A stretch of DNA of 64,000 bases from Stutzerimonas stutzeri (GTDB lineage Bacteria; Pseudomonadota; Gammaproteobacteria; Pseudomonadales; Pseudomonadaceae): positions 124,001 to 188,000 of the forward strand of contig NZ_JAMOHZ010000003.1 of assembly GCF_024448715.1 (NCBI RefSeq). Direction: 5' to 3'. Within the stretch, counting starts at the first letter, position 1, and each line of letters opens with the position of its first letter. The position numbers were made by a program, and so were the translations under genes. Below the pieces are notes generated by a model. The model had not been told where the DNA came from. It saw only the letters and a list, made by a program, of their open reading frames with translations, and did not search any database. Positions 8,258-16,878 of this stretch are shown piece after piece.

Positions 8258-9301
8258 TTAGGCCAGCACGGTCGCGAACAGGGTGCAGTTCGGGTTGACC
8301 GGCACCTCGATCGGCGAGGACTGAGTCATCACGTAGGTGACGGCCGGGTCCTGGTTGGTCCACTGTTTCGGGAACACCGGCAGCGCGTTGAAGTTGGCCT
8401 TGTCATCCAGGATCGCGCCGTAGGCTTCGACCATGTTGATGTTCGGGCCGGACAACAGCACGCCCTTCGCCGGCATGAACTCCTTGGTGCCGCCTTCCGG
8501 TAGCTCGTAGAAGTCACTGGTGGTCCAGATTTCCAGGTTCCCGATCTTACCCAGGCGCTCGCTGTACTCACCGGAGCGGATGCCGATGTTCAGCTCAGCA
8601 TTGGTGCCGCGGATCTGCGTGTCCAGGTGCTCGCGGACGCTGGCGTTCTTGAGGAACGGGCCAACAACATCCTTGCCGAGGGTTACGCGGTTGACCGGAC
8701 CGCCGAACTCGGCGCGACGGACACGCTCGACCCAGGTGTTCAGGTCGGCGACGATGTCGGCGTCTTCGTTGTCCCAGGTGGCCAGACCGGTCAGCACAAC
8801 GGTGTGCTCAGGGGCACGGCCGAAGTCGACGATGGTTGTCGGATAGTCTGGACCTTCGAGGGTCACCTTGCCGTAGATCGCGGCTTCAGCACACATCCAC
8901 TCCAGACGACGCTCGATGCCGCTGCGGTGGCATCGCAGGATGTCGCCGATGATCGCCAGGAAGCGACCCTGCGGGGACAGCGAGTTGGGGCTGAACATGC
9001 TTTCGCCCGGACGACGCTTAATGGCGCGACCTGGGCTGACCGGGTCCTTCGGCTTCAGGTAGGCGGGCTTGACGCGTGACATGCGAGATGCCTCGCTGTA
9101 CATCGCACGACCCTGGGATGTCGGCACCACCAGCGGCGCGAGTTTGCGGCCTTCCACCAGCTTCTCGAAGTCGATAAATTCATCGTCCGAGTTGATGACC
9201 GAGGACACCAGCAGGTTGCGGAAGTAGTTGCTCGGCGCGGGGACTTCTCGGTAGAAGCCCAGCAGCGTCGAGGTGTCCAGCGGACTGATTTGGATAGTCA
9301 T
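8258..9301 (-). CDS. Major capsid protein, gpE family
   Basis: This 347-residue protein belongs to the phage major capsid protein E family (HK97 fold, as in lambda). Recognisable features are TLLGFYREVPAPSNYFRNLL near the N-terminus, GESMFSPNSLSPQGRFLAI, and a C-terminal PVNPNCTLFATVLA. It forms the icosahedral shell and is stabilised by the D-like protein encoded just upstream. The length is close to lambda gpE (341). A strong intrinsic terminator follows. The start has AAGGAG upstream. Confidence 0.95.
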   Translation of the reverse strand: MTIQISPLDTSTLLGFYREVPAPSNYFRNLLVSSVINSDDEFIDFEKLVEGRKLAPLVVPTSQGRAMYSEASRMSRVKPAYLKPKDPVSPGRAIKRRPGESMFSPNSLSPQGRFLAIIGDILRCHRSGIERRLEWMCAEAAIYGKVTLEGPDYPTTIVDFGRAPEHTVVLTGLATWDNEDADIVADLNTWVERVRRAEFGGPVNRVTLGKDVVGPFLKNASVREHLDTQIRGTNAELNIGIRSGEYSERLGKIGNLEIWTTSDFYELPEGGTKEFMPAKGVLLSGPNINMVEAYGAILDDKANFNALPVFPKQWTNQDPAVTYVMTQSSPIEVPVNPNCTLFATVLA

Positions 9302-9316
9302 GGTTCCTATCGCTCC

Positions 9317-9730
9317 TTAGGCGTAGTACGGCTTCTTGACGTAAATCTGGCAGGCCGCCAGATCGAACGCCGCGAGCTTGGCAGCCTCGGTGGCGAATGT
9401 AGCTGGCCACTTCGGAGCGTTGATGTTGAACATACCGGCCTTGTAAACCGGGACGCTGGTGGTGGCCGGGCTGCCTGCGGCAACGGGCGCGACGGTGATC
9501 GCGTTGGCCTTGGTGACGGTGGTGCCGTCGACCAGCGCAATGGTGTCGGTTTCGAAGTCCACCGAGACGGGCGTCCAGGCGGGAATACCGGCCGTGGCGA
9601 GATCCGCAGGCACCTTGGCCGATACGGTCACGGGCGCGGGCGTGTCGCCTGCAAACAGCTCGACGGCGCCGGCAACGGAGTCATTCTGGAAGCCGGCAAT
9701 ACCGGCGTTGGTGTAATCGGGTGTGTACAT
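9317..9730 (-). CDS. Head decoration protein (gpD-like)
   Basis: This 137-residue protein lies between the protease-scaffold gene and the capsid gene, as gpD in lambda. It is rich in Ala, Val and Thr. It contains AGIPAWTPVSVDFETDTIAL and ends YKAGMFNINAPKWPATFATE plus a short tail, as usual for HDPD proteins. gpD-type trimers bind the expanded capsid at threefold axes. Confidence 0.88.
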   Translation of the reverse strand: MYTPDYTNAGIAGFQNDSVAGAVELFAGDTPAPVTVSAKVPADLATAGIPAWTPVSVDFETDTIALVDGTTVTKANAITVAPVAAGSPATTSVPVYKAGMFNINAPKWPATFATEAAKLAAFDLAACQIYVKKPYYA

Positions 9731-9732
9731 GC

Positions 9733-10125
9733 TTATTTGCTCCCAAAGCCGTTGGCTGCGCGGAAGTCCTTCAGCAGGGCCTCACCGGTTGCCAGTTCAT
9801 CGTTGCCGCCGCCGTCAGCGCCAAGCTCGGGGTTACCCTTATCCATGGCCTGCTCGAAAGCGTTTGGTTTGTCAGCAGCCTCGACCTTCTCAGGCTTGGC
9901 GGCCTGCTCGGGGGATGCAGCCAAAATGCCCTTTGCTGATTCAACCGATTGGTCGGTATTCATCGAAAGGTGGAAAGCGAGGTCGCGACGATTTGCAGCT
10001 TCGTCGCAACCGAGGATGCTCTGAATACGTTCGCGCTCGGCCGTAGCACCTTCTTTCCGGCCCTCGGCGCGAGCCGCATCCAGATCAGCCTGTGCGGGTG
10101 CAGCGGCTTGTTCCGGTGTGCTCAT
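9733..10125 (-). CDS. Nested scaffolding protein (Nu3-like)
   Basis: Within the protease gene an in-frame ATG at 10125 is preceded by GCAGGAGAAGAGACA, a good ribosome binding site. The product would be 130 residues beginning MSTPEQAAAPAQADLDAARA, mostly helical and charged. In lambda the scaffold Nu3 is made in the same way from the 3' part of gene C. The internal start and its binding site are visible; actual use is inferred. Confidence 0.72.
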   Translation of the reverse strand: MSTPEQAAAPAQADLDAARAEGRKEGATAERERIQSILGCDEAANRRDLAFHLSMNTDQSVESAKGILAASPEQAAKPEKVEAADKPNAFEQAMDKGNPELGADGGGNDELATGEALLKDFRAANGFGSK

Positions 10126-11013
10126 TGTCTCTTCTCCTGCGGTTGGTGACAGTCCGCCAGAGAAGGCGGCCAGCGCTTCATCGAAGGCCCGGATCTCATG
10201 TGCGAAGCCCAGGCTGACCGCTTCCTCGGCACTGTAAGTCAGTGCTTGGGTGTCGCGGACAACCTGCTCATCGAGCGCGAGATTCCGTGCCGTTGTCGAT
10301 ACGAAAATATTGTATAGGCCGTCGATCCGGGCCTGCATCCGGTTTTTGACTGCCTCGGGTAGCGGCTCATGCGGGTTGCCGTCGACCTTGTGCTCTCCGG
10401 CGTGGATGAAGGTGATCTTGACCCCCATCTTCTCGTTCCAGCCGGACACGTCCATATGGGACGTCACGACACCCACGCTACCGACGCCGCCAGTTCGGGT
10501 GATGCTGATCTTGTCGGCCACTGACGCCCAAGCGTAAGCGGCCGAATAGGCGTGCTCATTGACGAAGGCGTGGATGGGCTTCTGCCCGCGCATGGCGAAG
10601 ACGCGATCAACCGCGTCAAAGCAGCCTGCGACTTCACCGCCGCCGGAGCTGACGATCATGGCGATGCGCTGGACGCTGCCGTCGGCCAAGCCACGTTCGA
10701 ATGCCTTCTGGATGTAAACGTAGCCGGTGGCCCAGTCGTACAGCTGGTAACCGAAGTCGTGCAGCAGCATCCCCTTGATGGGGATCAGCAGTGTGCCGTC
10801 CTGGACAACGTACGGCCGGTAGCGCGCCATCCAGCTGTCAGCGGCTGGCCAGAAGTCGTCATAGGCCATCGCCACTGGTTCGGCGGAAGCGCGGGACTCG
10901 ATCGTCTTCAGCTCGGCCGACACGGACGCCAGGCAGTTGCTCATCCAATCGGCCCGGTCACCGCAGACCATCACAGGCGTGTTGGCGAAGCGTGCAGCCA
11001 GCAGGTTACTCAT
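9733..11013 (-). CDS. Capsid maturation protease (gpC-like, S49/SppA fold)
   Basis: The 426-residue protein starts MSNLLAARFANTPVMVCGDR at the ATG overlapping the end of the portal gene; an earlier in-frame ATG lies deeper inside the portal gene and is less likely. Residues 70-230 match S49 peptidases: VSSGGGEVAG, the nucleophile Ser157 in EHAYSAAYAW and the general-base Lys209 in HAGEHKVDGNP. It would cleave scaffold and portal during prohead maturation. The C-terminal 130 residues form an Ala/Glu-rich scaffolding region that can also be made separately from an internal start. Confidence 0.92.
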   Translation of the reverse strand: MSNLLAARFANTPVMVCGDRADWMSNCLASVSAELKTIESRASAEPVAMAYDDFWPAADSWMARYRPYVVQDGTLLIPIKGMLLHDFGYQLYDWATGYVYIQKAFERGLADGSVQRIAMIVSSGGGEVAGCFDAVDRVFAMRGQKPIHAFVNEHAYSAAYAWASVADKISITRTGGVGSVGVVTSHMDVSGWNEKMGVKITFIHAGEHKVDGNPHEPLPEAVKNRMQARIDGLYNIFVSTTARNLALDEQVVRDTQALTYSAEEAVSLGFAHEIRAFDEALAAFSGGLSPTAGEETMSTPEQAAAPAQADLDAARAEGRKEGATAERERIQSILGCDEAANRRDLAFHLSMNTDQSVESAKGILAASPEQAAKPEKVEAADKPNAFEQAMDKGNPELGADGGGNDELATGEALLKDFRAANGFGSK

Positions 11014-12682
11014 CAGTGTCTTCCTCTTTATCTGCGCTGCGTGGTCCGTCACCCGTGCTGCTCGGGGTGCCGCTGGCGGCGTTCATCTGATTCTGGCTGG
11101 ACTTGTCAGCGCCGAATTCAAGCTCATGCTTCTCGGCAGCCTTCTTCTCGCGAGACAGCTGCTGGAACACCACGCGCCAGTCCTTGCCGAGCTTCGCAAG
11201 CTCGTCCTCGCGGGTGCTGAGACCATTGTTGACCCGTAGCACGGCAGCCTGGGTTTCCTTCAGCTCATCGATCTGGCCGGTGCTGGCGCCGATCCACTCG
11301 GCAACGCAGTACGCCTCCTGATTGAGACCGTCGTACCAGTTCGGCGCCTTGCGCGGCATGGCGGTGATGTCGCCCTTGTTCAGCGCCTCTTCCAGCCACA
11401 GCCGATAGAAGGTGCTGGCGAAGCGATCCGCCACCTGGCGCTTCTGGACCCGCATGCGCTTGCCGACTTCGGCAAGGTCAGCACGCAGGCTCGAATAGTT
11501 CGCCGCGCTGTAGTCTTTCGAAAGCTGGGAGTAGCTGACGCCCAGGGACGCCGAGATATAGCGCAGCATCGACGCTTCGAAGTCCGAGCCGACGCCACCA
11601 GGGGTGCCTGCGCTCTGCAGCTTCATCTTGGTGCCGGGGTAGAACACCGGGATCTTCACGCCGTCGAGGTGGATGTTGCGCGAGCCGCCGACGTACTTGG
11701 CCACCTCACCCAGGTAGGTGCTGGCGTAATCGGCCAGCGCAGCACGGTCGCCGCCGCCAGCTTGAGCAAGGGCCACATCGCTGGGTAGATCGGATTCAAT
11801 GCTGGCCGCGTAGCTGGCGTTCAGCACGGCCGACTGCAACACCACGTCGCGGAACTTCTTGGTCATCCGCATTTCTTTCAGGGCGGAGACCATGGCGGCG
11901 ATGCCGCGGCTCTGGTCAGGCCGCCACTGATCGACGATGTGGATCATCTGCGGACGATCCCAACCGGCGTTACCTGTGACCTGACCGCGCGTGGCTGGCA
12001 CGTACTTCCAGGTGTAACCGTCGGGGTTCATCCAGTCGCCAGGATGTGCCTCGCGAATCCAGTAGCCTAGCGGTGCGCCAAAGCGGTCACGCTGCACACC
12101 TCCGCGAAGGATGGGGCTGTCCATCTCGCCGTTTGGATTACCCAGACGATCAACGTCGAGCATCTGCAGAGCGGTGCGGTACGGGCGGTAACCGTTGCGC
12201 ATCCACTCGACGGAAGCCAGAACTTCGCCGGCCATAGCGTGCACACCGACTGCCAGGCGAACCATGCCGGTGAGGGTCAGCTTGCGCGCGGCATCGGGGA
12301 AGTTCCGGATCGACTCGGCGTAAAGGGTGAACTTGGCTTCGACCTCTTCCTGAAACTCCTCGGCCCAGACCTCGTCCAGCCCGAGCACCTTGTGATTCGG
12401 CTTGGCGTTGAGCAAGAACAGCTCGCCAACGATGGAATCTTTCTGGATGGTGGCGCCGTTCTGCACATAGGAATCGTTGCGCAGCGTGTCGCGAACCCGG
12501 GAATCCATCACCAGTTTGTCTGGCAGGATGTCCATATCAGCCGACTGTAGCGGGGACGTCCATAGGGACATTTCCCGCATGCTTTGACTGGAGGCGTCGT
12601 AGGCTCCACGCATGGCCAGGTCCCGCGTCGGCATCTCGCCGATCAGCGGGTCATACTGGGCTTCGGTGACCGAGATTTGCAT
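11006..12682 (-). CDS. Portal protein (gpB-like, lambda family)
   Basis: The 558-residue protein starts MQISVTEAQYDPLIGEMPTR, with the ATG overlapping the stop of the gpW gene. Features of the lambda portal family include MREMSLWTSPLQSADMDILP, RDTLRNDSYVQNGATIQKDS and SLGVSYSQLSKDYSAANYSS. Twelve subunits form the DNA channel at one capsid vertex. The C-terminus is disordered and acidic. It lies between gpW and the maturation protease as in lambda. Confidence 0.94.
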   Translation of the reverse strand: MQISVTEAQYDPLIGEMPTRDLAMRGAYDASSQSMREMSLWTSPLQSADMDILPDKLVMDSRVRDTLRNDSYVQNGATIQKDSIVGELFLLNAKPNHKVLGLDEVWAEEFQEEVEAKFTLYAESIRNFPDAARKLTLTGMVRLAVGVHAMAGEVLASVEWMRNGYRPYRTALQMLDVDRLGNPNGEMDSPILRGGVQRDRFGAPLGYWIREAHPGDWMNPDGYTWKYVPATRGQVTGNAGWDRPQMIHIVDQWRPDQSRGIAAMVSALKEMRMTKKFRDVVLQSAVLNASYAASIESDLPSDVALAQAGGGDRAALADYASTYLGEVAKYVGGSRNIHLDGVKIPVFYPGTKMKLQSAGTPGGVGSDFEASMLRYISASLGVSYSQLSKDYSAANYSSLRADLAEVGKRMRVQKRQVADRFASTFYRLWLEEALNKGDITAMPRKAPNWYDGLNQEAYCVAEWIGASTGQIDELKETQAAVLRVNNGLSTREDELAKLGKDWRVVFQQLSREKKAAEKHELEFGADKSSQNQMNAASGTPSSTGDGPRSADKEEDTDE

Positions 12683-12891
12683 CAGAACCAGACCCTCGCA
12701 GGGCCGACCGGGCAACCGCCTAGTTGCATCTTCAGCGAGGTGATGTAGGCGAGCAGCCTGGTGGCGTTAGCGGGTGTGTACCGAACCAGCTCACCGTTTT
12801 GATCGCGAAACTCAGCCACAGACTGGCCGACCATCAGGTTGTGGTACGCCTGCTCGGCTTCTTGCAGTTGAGTTTGCAGGTCTACGGCCAT
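12682..12891 (-). CDS. Head-tail joining protein gpW
   Basis: With the ATG at 12891 this is a 69-residue protein starting MAVDLQTQLQEAEQAYHNLM. It matches the size and pattern of lambda gpW (68 residues): two helices and a short beta hairpin, QEAEQAYHNLMVGQSVAEF, then RLLAYITSLKMQLGG. gpW stabilises packaged DNA and prepares the head for FII. An upstream in-frame GTG would add 20 residues unlike the family, so I chose the inner start. The 81-bp gap from the terminase gene contains a palindrome and possible promoter. Confidence 0.85.
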   Translation of the reverse strand: MAVDLQTQLQEAEQAYHNLMVGQSVAEFRDQNGELVRYTPANATRLLAYITSLKMQLGGCPVGPARVWF

Positions 12892-12910
12892 TCGACACCC
12901 GGTGGCGGAA

Positions 12911-12948
12911 ACAGTATTGTTCGGCGGAATCCTACCAACCAACTGTTG
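12911..12948 (-). promoter_or_regulatory. Palindrome and possible promoter before gpW
   Basis: CAACCAACTGTTG at 12936-12948 has the CAAC-N5-GTTG half-sites. On the minus strand TTGGTA (12933-12938) and TACTGT (12911-12916) are separated by 16 bases, a modest sigma70-like match. It would supply extra transcription for the head genes after the terminase. Confidence 0.35.
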
Positions 12949-12972
12949 CAAGAGAAACCGAAAGTTGAATCG

Positions 12973-15087
12973 CTAAGCAAGCAATGCTGCGAGTTCTTCG
13001 AGACTCTGCGTTTTAGGCTTGACCGGTTGCCCAGACTTTCGCGACTCCGGACGGAACACCAGATCGTTCTCATCCCATTCGGCCGCCCACCCCGGTGGGT
13101 CGTTCCAGTTCAGCTGCTCAATCTTGATCGGCCGATACAGCGACAGCGCGATGCAGTAAACCAGCAGGTCCCACGCCTCGTTGCGAGGTGACTGCTTTAC
13201 CCAGCCGTCGGTGCCGCGGACCTCAGCGACCATTTCAGCGAACCACCAGTCGGGCAACCAGTCAGGCATGTTGATCCTGCCGCCGCCGGGGATCGAACGA
13301 TCGAGCATAACGTTCAGCTGATCCTTGAGGGTCAGCGTGTTGATCATCAGCACTGGGATTTCGCCGCGCGCACCGGCACTCCGGTCTTTACGCTCGGAAT
13401 CCGGATAGCTGATCTGCACTCTCGGCGCGGTCTTGTTCGAGCCGCCCTTGAGCAGTCGGAACCTGTTGTGTAGGCCAGCCGGGAATTCTTCGCCTTCAGA
13501 GTCACGCAGCATGCGCCAGAAGCCGTAGGCGTTCTTGGTGGTCGAGCTGTCGTGCTTCTTGTCACCCTTACCGCCCGAGTCACAACCGGTGACCTTGATC
13601 GACATGACACGCCCCGAGCCATCGGCCAGGGGGTAGGTCTTGAGGATCACCTGATCGATCAGCAGCTTCCAGTCTTCCAGGTAGGAGGCTGGGTTCAGCC
13701 GCTCGCGCTCACCGTCCTCGTCCAGGCGCGTCGATTTTTTGATGGCGAAGCGGTCGATCACCGTGATGTCGCCGCCCTCCCCCATGCCCATCACCTGAAC
13801 CTGAAAGCTGGCACCCTGTACGTCAACCGTAGCCAAGAGGAAGCGGACGCCTTCGGGAACGACCTTCTCACCGAGGTCGCGAGCCATGGCCTTCACGTCT
13901 TCCCACAGGCGACCCTCGTCGACACCGCGTGGCCGGAACGGCAAACCTTGGTCAGTGTTAACTGTCGTCTTTAGGGCTTCCTGGCTTCCCGTGCGCTCGT
14001 ATTCTTCCTCGGCCTTGAGGTGCTTAAGCGCCAGGTCGCGCCAAGTGGTGAATGCAGCCGCAGGCCCCTTCATCCAGAAACTGGCGATGTCCGAGCGGAA
14101 CGGTACACCTTCGACCCTGTTCTCGCGCGGCAGCCAAATCTCACCGTCGCGTACCCATCTTGCGTTGCCCTCGGTAACCTGGTTCAGCTCATTCTTACCG
14201 GGCACACCGTCCCGTCCGTCGTGCCAGATCACGCCCGCGCAGTGTGGGCAGCGCATCACAGTCGCCTCGGCGGCCTCGACGTGATCCTTGCTGTTCGGGA
14301 TCACCAGCAGCTTAAAGTCGGGCTCGAAAGCGTTCCGGCAATGCGGGCATTTCCAATTCCAGCGACGACGATCACCCCGGTTGTACAGCGCCAAGATGCC
14401 CTTGGTCGGCGGGGCTTCGTGGGGACTCTTCGGCACCCACTTGGGGTCCTCGATTTCATAGCCCGGGCTCGATTCCGCCACGGTCATGGCGTTGCGCCGG
14501 AAGGTCTGTCCACGCTTGGCCGTCAGATCGTAAGCATTACCTTCGCCGTCCACAGATTGCGGCATGCGGTCATAGTCCGACAGCCAGTTGCGCCCGACTG
14601 TCTTACCCGACAGCTCGGTAATGGTCGGCCACTTGACGAGCAGGTGCATGCCGCTGAGGAAGCGAATCGAGTGAGTCGAACGGGCATCGCGACCCGGGGC
14701 AACGGTCGCACCCAGTTTCTTGGAATGACGGAACGCCCGGCGCAGATCCTTCTGACTCCAGTCGCGAGCCGTGGCCTGGGTCATCAGGACGTGCATCATG
14801 TCCGCCGGATCGTAGATCGCGGTGTGCCCGAGCCAGTTGAAGAACATATCGGACTTACCGGTACGCGCGGGACCGGCGAAGATCATCCCGAGGTAGTCCA
14901 GGCTGGTCAGCACCTCCATGGGTTCGACCAAATACGGAGCAATGCTGTTGTCCCAGTAGCCGACGTAGCTGCCCGGGTTGTTCAAGTAGCGCGACTTCTC
15001 AGCCGCCTCCGCTACTGTCAGCCGTTCCGGTGGGCGTATGCCTCCGGCCGAGGCTGCGATCATCTGCTCAAGGGAGGTGAAGATCAA
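12973..15087 (-). CDS. Terminase large subunit (gpA family)
   Basis: The 704-residue protein is a lambda GpA-type packaging ATPase and nuclease. Walker A is FAGPARTGKS at about residues 70-79. The C-terminal nuclease part includes FLLATVDVQGASFQVQVMG and VTGCDSGGKGDKK. A zinc-ribbon-like CPHCRNAFEPDF and RCPHCAGVIWHDG pair lies in the middle. It cuts concatemers and pumps DNA into the prohead. The start overlaps the small-terminase stop by four bases. Confidence 0.95.
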   Translation of the reverse strand: MIFTSLEQMIAASAGGIRPPERLTVAEAAEKSRYLNNPGSYVGYWDNSIAPYLVEPMEVLTSLDYLGMIFAGPARTGKSDMFFNWLGHTAIYDPADMMHVLMTQATARDWSQKDLRRAFRHSKKLGATVAPGRDARSTHSIRFLSGMHLLVKWPTITELSGKTVGRNWLSDYDRMPQSVDGEGNAYDLTAKRGQTFRRNAMTVAESSPGYEIEDPKWVPKSPHEAPPTKGILALYNRGDRRRWNWKCPHCRNAFEPDFKLLVIPNSKDHVEAAEATVMRCPHCAGVIWHDGRDGVPGKNELNQVTEGNARWVRDGEIWLPRENRVEGVPFRSDIASFWMKGPAAAFTTWRDLALKHLKAEEEYERTGSQEALKTTVNTDQGLPFRPRGVDEGRLWEDVKAMARDLGEKVVPEGVRFLLATVDVQGASFQVQVMGMGEGGDITVIDRFAIKKSTRLDEDGERERLNPASYLEDWKLLIDQVILKTYPLADGSGRVMSIKVTGCDSGGKGDKKHDSSTTKNAYGFWRMLRDSEGEEFPAGLHNRFRLLKGGSNKTAPRVQISYPDSERKDRSAGARGEIPVLMINTLTLKDQLNVMLDRSIPGGGRINMPDWLPDWWFAEMVAEVRGTDGWVKQSPRNEAWDLLVYCIALSLYRPIKIEQLNWNDPPGWAAEWDENDLVFRPESRKSGQPVKPKTQSLEELAALLA

Positions 15088-15782
15088 TCCGTTGCCCCTT
15101 GAGCATCCTCGGGTTCCGCGCCGTCATCCTCGGGTTCCGCGCCGTCATCCATCAGCGACGAAAGGGTGTTTCCGTTCTTGGGCGCCTCGACCATCAGCTG
15201 GTAGACGTTTTCCAGCAGCCGGTCAGTGAGCTGCGTGATCAGCACGCGCTGCTCGGGGGTCAGACCCTCGATCCGCTCGACCTCCTCAACCCAGAGATTT
15301 GCCGTCGTCTTGAACGAGATGGCCAGATTGCCGAACACCTTCAGCACGCTCTCCGTGCGCCACAGATCACGGGCGTTCTCCTCAAACTTCTGCCGCTTGA
15401 GCATCGCGCCCCAGTAGGCATCGTTGAGCATTGGCGGCAGATCGTTCGGGCGCAGCGTCTTGATGTACGAGACGAGGTCGACCTTGGGCTTGACCAGATA
15501 GGCTGCGGCATCAGGAATGCGGTACAGCGGTCCACCGTTGCGGCGACCGACTACTTCACAGCCGGCCGAGGCCAGCTTCTTTGCGATAGTGTTTTTGTCG
15601 TGACCAAAGACCTGGGCAAGCCAGCTGGCGCTAACGCCGCCGTACACATCGGCCAACGCGGTGACGACCGGGTCTAGCGGTTCGTCGGTGTCGCCGATCA
15701 GGTCATCGATCTCTTCAGCTGCAACCGGCGGCTTGGCCTTCGGCGGGCGGCCACGTTTCTTGGGCGCCTCTTTCGGGGCCAT
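15084..15782 (-). CDS. Terminase small subunit-like DNA-binding protein
   Basis: This 232-residue protein directly precedes the large terminase. After a basic, disordered N-terminus (KKRGRPPKAKPP) comes an acidic EEIDDLIGDTDEP, then a winged-helix-like DNA-binding region (GVSASWLAQVFGHDKNTIAK) and a helical oligomerisation region. This is the layout of Nu1/DUF1441-type terminase small subunits, which recognise the packaging site. The C-terminus contains a perfect seven-residue duplication (PEDDGAE) encoded by two tandem 21-bp copies at 15106-15147, a possible recent slippage event. Confidence 0.82.
   Translation of the reverse strand: MAPKEAPKKRGRPPKAKPPVAAEEIDDLIGDTDEPLDPVVTALADVYGGVSASWLAQVFGHDKNTIAKKLASAGCEVVGRRNGGPLYRIPDAAAYLVKPKVDLVSYIKTLRPNDLPPMLNDAYWGAMLKRQKFEENARDLWRTESVLKVFGNLAISFKTTANLWVEEVERIEGLTPEQRVLITQLTDRLLENVYQLMVEAPKNGNTLSSLMDDGAEPEDDGAEPEDAQGATD
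15106..15147. repeat. Two tandem 21-bp copies inside the small terminase gene
   Basis: Two identical 21-bp units beginning TCCTCGGGTTCC lie head to tail and encode a repeated acidic heptapeptide in frame. Being a multiple of three, the copy number can vary without breaking the gene. Confidence 0.9.
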
Positions 15783-16217
15783 GGGTTACTCCGGAACTGG
15801 CGGCATTGGGGATTGATTTGCGCCGTTTGAGTTGCTGCCGCGGCCTGGTCGCGAAAACCTTCCCGGTGGTCACTTGGCTCTAGTTAGCTTCCGGTTACTG
15901 TCCAGCCGTGCACAGCCTTTCGTATTCACCGTCAAATCAATCCCCGATGCAGCCTCTTACGAGGTGGATCGGCCGCTCTCTCGCCATCGGCGCGGATACC
16001 GACTGCAACACGACCCCGGCCTTTCGACAGGGCGCATTCGGCCGATCGCTTCACTTGGTCGCGCCCTGCTGGGGCCGATGGCCTTCAAGAGCAAACTTCC
16101 AAGCGTTTCTGCAGCGTGCCTCACAGGAGCATTCAAGCCCTACCCAACGCGTTACGTGGGGTTATGCCGGACCTTATGGCCGGCAGAGGGGATTGTTGTT
16201 CACCTTAGGATGTATTG
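15783..16217. other. 435-bp non-coding gap beside the terminase; candidate cos/packaging region
   Basis: No convincing gene lies between the small terminase and the endolysin; long open frames here have no ribosome binding sites or familiar content. The gap contains a long inverted repeat: ATTGGGGATTGATTTG at 15805-15820 and CAAATCAATCCCCGAT at 15933-15948 pair at 15 of 16 positions, with 112 bases between. In lambda-type phages the cos site lies next to the small terminase gene, so this is the best place for it (inference). Confidence 0.5.
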
Positions 16218-16231
16218 TCAACTGTTGGTTG
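16192..16231 (-). promoter_or_regulatory. Palindrome with candidate late promoter toward terminase
   Basis: CAACTGTTGGTTG lies at 16219-16231, at the very end of the endolysin gene. On the minus strand its arm runs into a perfect TTGACA at 16216-16221, followed after 18 bases by AACAAT (four of six match to TATAAT). It points through the 435-bp gap to the terminase and head genes. Confidence 0.45.
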
Positions 16232-16799
16232 AATCCAAGATCGCAACCCGAGCGCGAACCCAGCCGTAGAGGAATGTCCGCTGGGAGAGATTATTCTCGG
16301 TGATTTCCAGGTAGCGGTTGCCCTGGGTACAGTTGAGCGCACGAAGCATTACGCTCTCCCCCTCCACGCCGCGCTTGCGCAAGAATCGAGACAAGGCCTC
16401 AATCGAGACAGGGCCGATCCGGCCGTCGACGAATAGATCGTCGTACCCGCTATCGGCGGAATTGAAACCGTTCAGCCAACGCTGCAGGAATTCGCCAGCA
16501 CGGTGCGGTCCCATATTCACGCCGGTATCAACCAACTCCTCAGCGATCCGTTCGGACAATGCCAGAACGAGGTGGAAGTTGGGCTCGGTGTAGTAGCGCT
16601 TGCGGTAAATGAACTCCGCGAGCGATCTTGGTAGATCGGCCATAGGACCGAGATAGCCGTTGGCGCGAGCTACTGCTGCAGTGATGCCATACATAGTCTC
16701 GCCGCCGCGATCCTTCTTGTTGTTCGAGTAGCCGCCTTCGGCCTTTATTATCGCGGCAATAATGGCGTTAATCGTGTTTTCTTGGGCTGATTCCGGCAT
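16218..16799 (-). CDS. Endolysin (glycoside hydrolase 108 lysozyme with peptidoglycan-binding domain)
   Basis: The 193-residue protein has the GH108 catalytic signature KAEGGYSNNKKDRGGETMYG with Glu21 as the likely acid. A second half typical of the peptidoglycan-binding type 3 domain contains LFVDGRIGPVSIEALSRFLR. It would hydrolyse host wall glycan at lysis. No signal or membrane segment is visible, so it needs a holin. The ATG has only a weak ribosome binding site. The spanin genes lie 12 kb away rather than next to it, and no holin is adjacent. Confidence 0.9.
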   Translation of the reverse strand: MPESAQENTINAIIAAIIKAEGGYSNNKKDRGGETMYGITAAVARANGYLGPMADLPRSLAEFIYRKRYYTEPNFHLVLALSERIAEELVDTGVNMGPHRAGEFLQRWLNGFNSADSGYDDLFVDGRIGPVSIEALSRFLRKRGVEGESVMLRALNCTQGNRYLEITENNLSQRTFLYGWVRARVAILDSTNS

Positions 16800-16878
16800 G
16801 GCATGACACTATTTGGCGACTCGTTTTTACCAAAGTATCGTTGCCAGTTTCAGCTGTCGACGCGATTTTCAACTTTTG

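Noticed and set aside
12892..12951. 20-residue N-terminal extension of gpW
   Set aside because: The shorter product matches lambda gpW in length and start; the extension overlaps a palindrome.
14020..15102. Open frame of 360 codons on the plus strand
   Set aside because: Antisense to the terminase large subunit, which has clear motifs and synteny.
15832..16303. Two overlapping plus-strand frames in the terminase-endolysin gap
   Set aside because: No ribosome binding sites, low-complexity composition, and they run over the endolysin end and a palindrome; non-coding is more likely.
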